From assembly GCA_002708695.1 (NCBI GenBank), contig PAOZ01000010.1, forward strand, positions 1 to 33,780: DNA of 33,780 nt. Reading direction: 5' to 3'. Source of the stretch: Methanobacteriota archaeon (GTDB lineage: Archaea > Thermoplasmatota > Poseidoniia > Poseidoniales > Thalassarchaeaceae). Below are positions 33,117 through 33,780 of this stretch, in pieces. A program made the position numbers and the translations under genes. The notes beneath the pieces are model-generated. The model saw nothing but the letters and a program-made list of their open reading frames with translations, ran no database searches and was not told the DNA's origin. Each line of letters opens with the position of its first letter. Within the stretch, counting starts at the first letter, position 1.

Positions 33117-33780
33117 ATGCCCCCAACAGAAAAGGAGAAAATGATCATTCTAAATTTACGTGGAAATGGACTTACGTATGCCCAAATTTCAGAAGAAACT
33201 GGTGTTGCACCTTCCACTGTAGCCAAAGTTTGCAAAGATAGGTCCGCCAAATTTCATGATTCTTTAAATGTAAAATTTCTTTATGTTAAACAATTTTTAC
33301 CTAAGGCAACTATAGTCGTTATAGACTGTGCAAAATTTGAAGAGTTGCGTGAGAACACACTCTTGTATGCACACTTCAAAGGAGATACATGGACAATATT
33401 TGAAATTAGGAGTCATGGCATCATCCATCAAACAACTTTACCACGTCTATTTCATCCATGTGTCTACCCTTATTTAGCTAAAAATTTTGCCAAATGGGCA
33501 ATTGGCAATGATGGGCGAACTAGGAATGTTGACTATTCTATTTCCACTATTTTTTCCAATATCACTCACACTACACCCCAAAATACGAAAAAGGAATTCG
33601 AAGTACTTCAAAAATCGATTAAAGGCCTAAGTGTTGAATTATCAACAATATTGCGAGGTGATAGTAAAAATCTAATTAGACAAAATATTCATCGAAATAG
33701 AATGCATACGGGGCGATCCATCGCAAGTACTGAAGAAAATAATTTAGACTCATTTATTTCCGAATTTTCTTATGCAGATG
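33117..33780 (+). CDS. HTH-domain protein, 3' partial, unknown function
   Basis: The frame is open from ATG 33117 to the end of the window (221 codons read, no stop), so the C-terminus is missing. The start is supported by the TATA box 26 bases upstream. Residues about 5-42 form a helix-turn-helix of the resolvase/transposase or sigma-like type: KEKMIILNLRGNGLTYAQIS, then EETGVAPSTVAKVCKDR. After it come a beta-rich middle (ATIVVIDCAKFEEL, TWTIFEIRSHGIIHQTT) and a basic stretch. I do not recognise the middle domain. It could be a DNA-binding regulator, or a gene on a mobile element beginning at this edge; no inverted terminal repeat or transposase catalytic motif is seen in the visible part. 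Confidence 0.75.
   Translation, partial: MPPTEKEKMIILNLRGNGLTYAQISEETGVAPSTVAKVCKDRSAKFHDSLNVKFLYVKQFLPKATIVVIDCAKFEELRENTLLYAHFKGDTWTIFEIRSHGIIHQTTLPRLFHPCVYPYLAKNFAKWAIGNDGRTRNVDYSISTIFSNITHTTPQNTKKEFEVLQKSIKGLSVELSTILRGDSKNLIRQNIHRNRMHTGRSIASTEENNLDSFISEFSYAD

Noticed and set aside
1-33780. CRISPR array, insertion sequence, prophage or integrated element
   Set aside because: No spaced direct repeats, transposase, integrase or phage structural gene was seen. The only hint of an accessory region is the HTH gene at the right edge.

Overview
The window looks like a stretch of a planktonic euryarchaeal chromosome, most likely Marine Group II (Candidatus Poseidoniales) or a close relative. This is inferred from gene content alone. 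Archaeal information-processing genes are present: archaeal-type RNase P RNA, RNA polymerase subunit L, aEF1B with its zinc-ribbon partner, an aCPSF1/FttA-type beta-CASP RNase, proteasome beta, a SepF-like protein, ZPR1 and an archaeal TrpRS. They sit beside bacterial-looking metabolic genes: GTP cyclohydrolase II, TusA, PlsC and ThyA. Several starts have an A/T-rich TATA-like box about 25-27 bases upstream and no leader. Most of the window is AT-rich, apart from the first several hundred bases and the RNA genes.

Layout. 1-2018: 3' part of a large secreted protein with repeats and a PGF-type C-terminal sorting tail. 2156-2457: RNase P RNA. 2464-6531 (minus): a glycosyltransferase followed by an RND/MMPL exporter broken by an in-frame TAG. 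6625-9398: nucleotide-sugar epimerase, a small unknown, a secreted thioredoxin-like protein and a one-TM protein. 9538-12536: RNA-modification and translation genes (rlmE, zinc ribbon, aEF1B, truD, rpoL). 12664-18685: an intact RND exporter, DUF2240, a membrane-anchored PQQ-dehydrogenase-like propeller, a HEAT-repeat protein and a DUF898-like membrane protein. 18735-21375: small unknown, DEAD-box helicase, and an archaeosortase. 21462-22406: tusA-ribA pair and tRNA-Pro(UGG). 22444-25837: zinc-ribbon protein, a pyruvoyl-dependent arginine decarboxylase homologue lacking its catalytic serine, a small membrane protein, and aCPSF1. 25913-29050: psmB, sepF-like, zpr1 and trpS. 29153-33052: saccharopine-dehydrogenase-like protein, secreted unknown, plsC and thyA. 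33117-end: an HTH-protein gene that runs off the window, behind a textbook TATA box and a perfect palindrome.

How the parts may work together. The archaeosortase (C109/R151/H181) is a plausible processor of the PGF-tailed protein at the left end. Two RND exporters and several sequon-rich, membrane-anchored secreted proteins point to heavy investment in the cell surface. The genome is compact: no gene-free stretch exceeds about 140 bases. The largest gaps (2019-2155, 9399-9537, 12537-12663, 29051-29152) hold only promoter or leader sequence and, in one case, a short inverted repeat. Six of nine convergent neighbours abut or overlap at their stops.

No CRISPR array, rRNA, insertion sequence or prophage was seen. 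I did not find a clearly new multi-gene system. The best leads are the apparent pseudoenzyme at 22931-23572, the HTH gene with palindrome at the right edge, the archaeosortase with its candidate substrate, and the tusA-ribA coupling.
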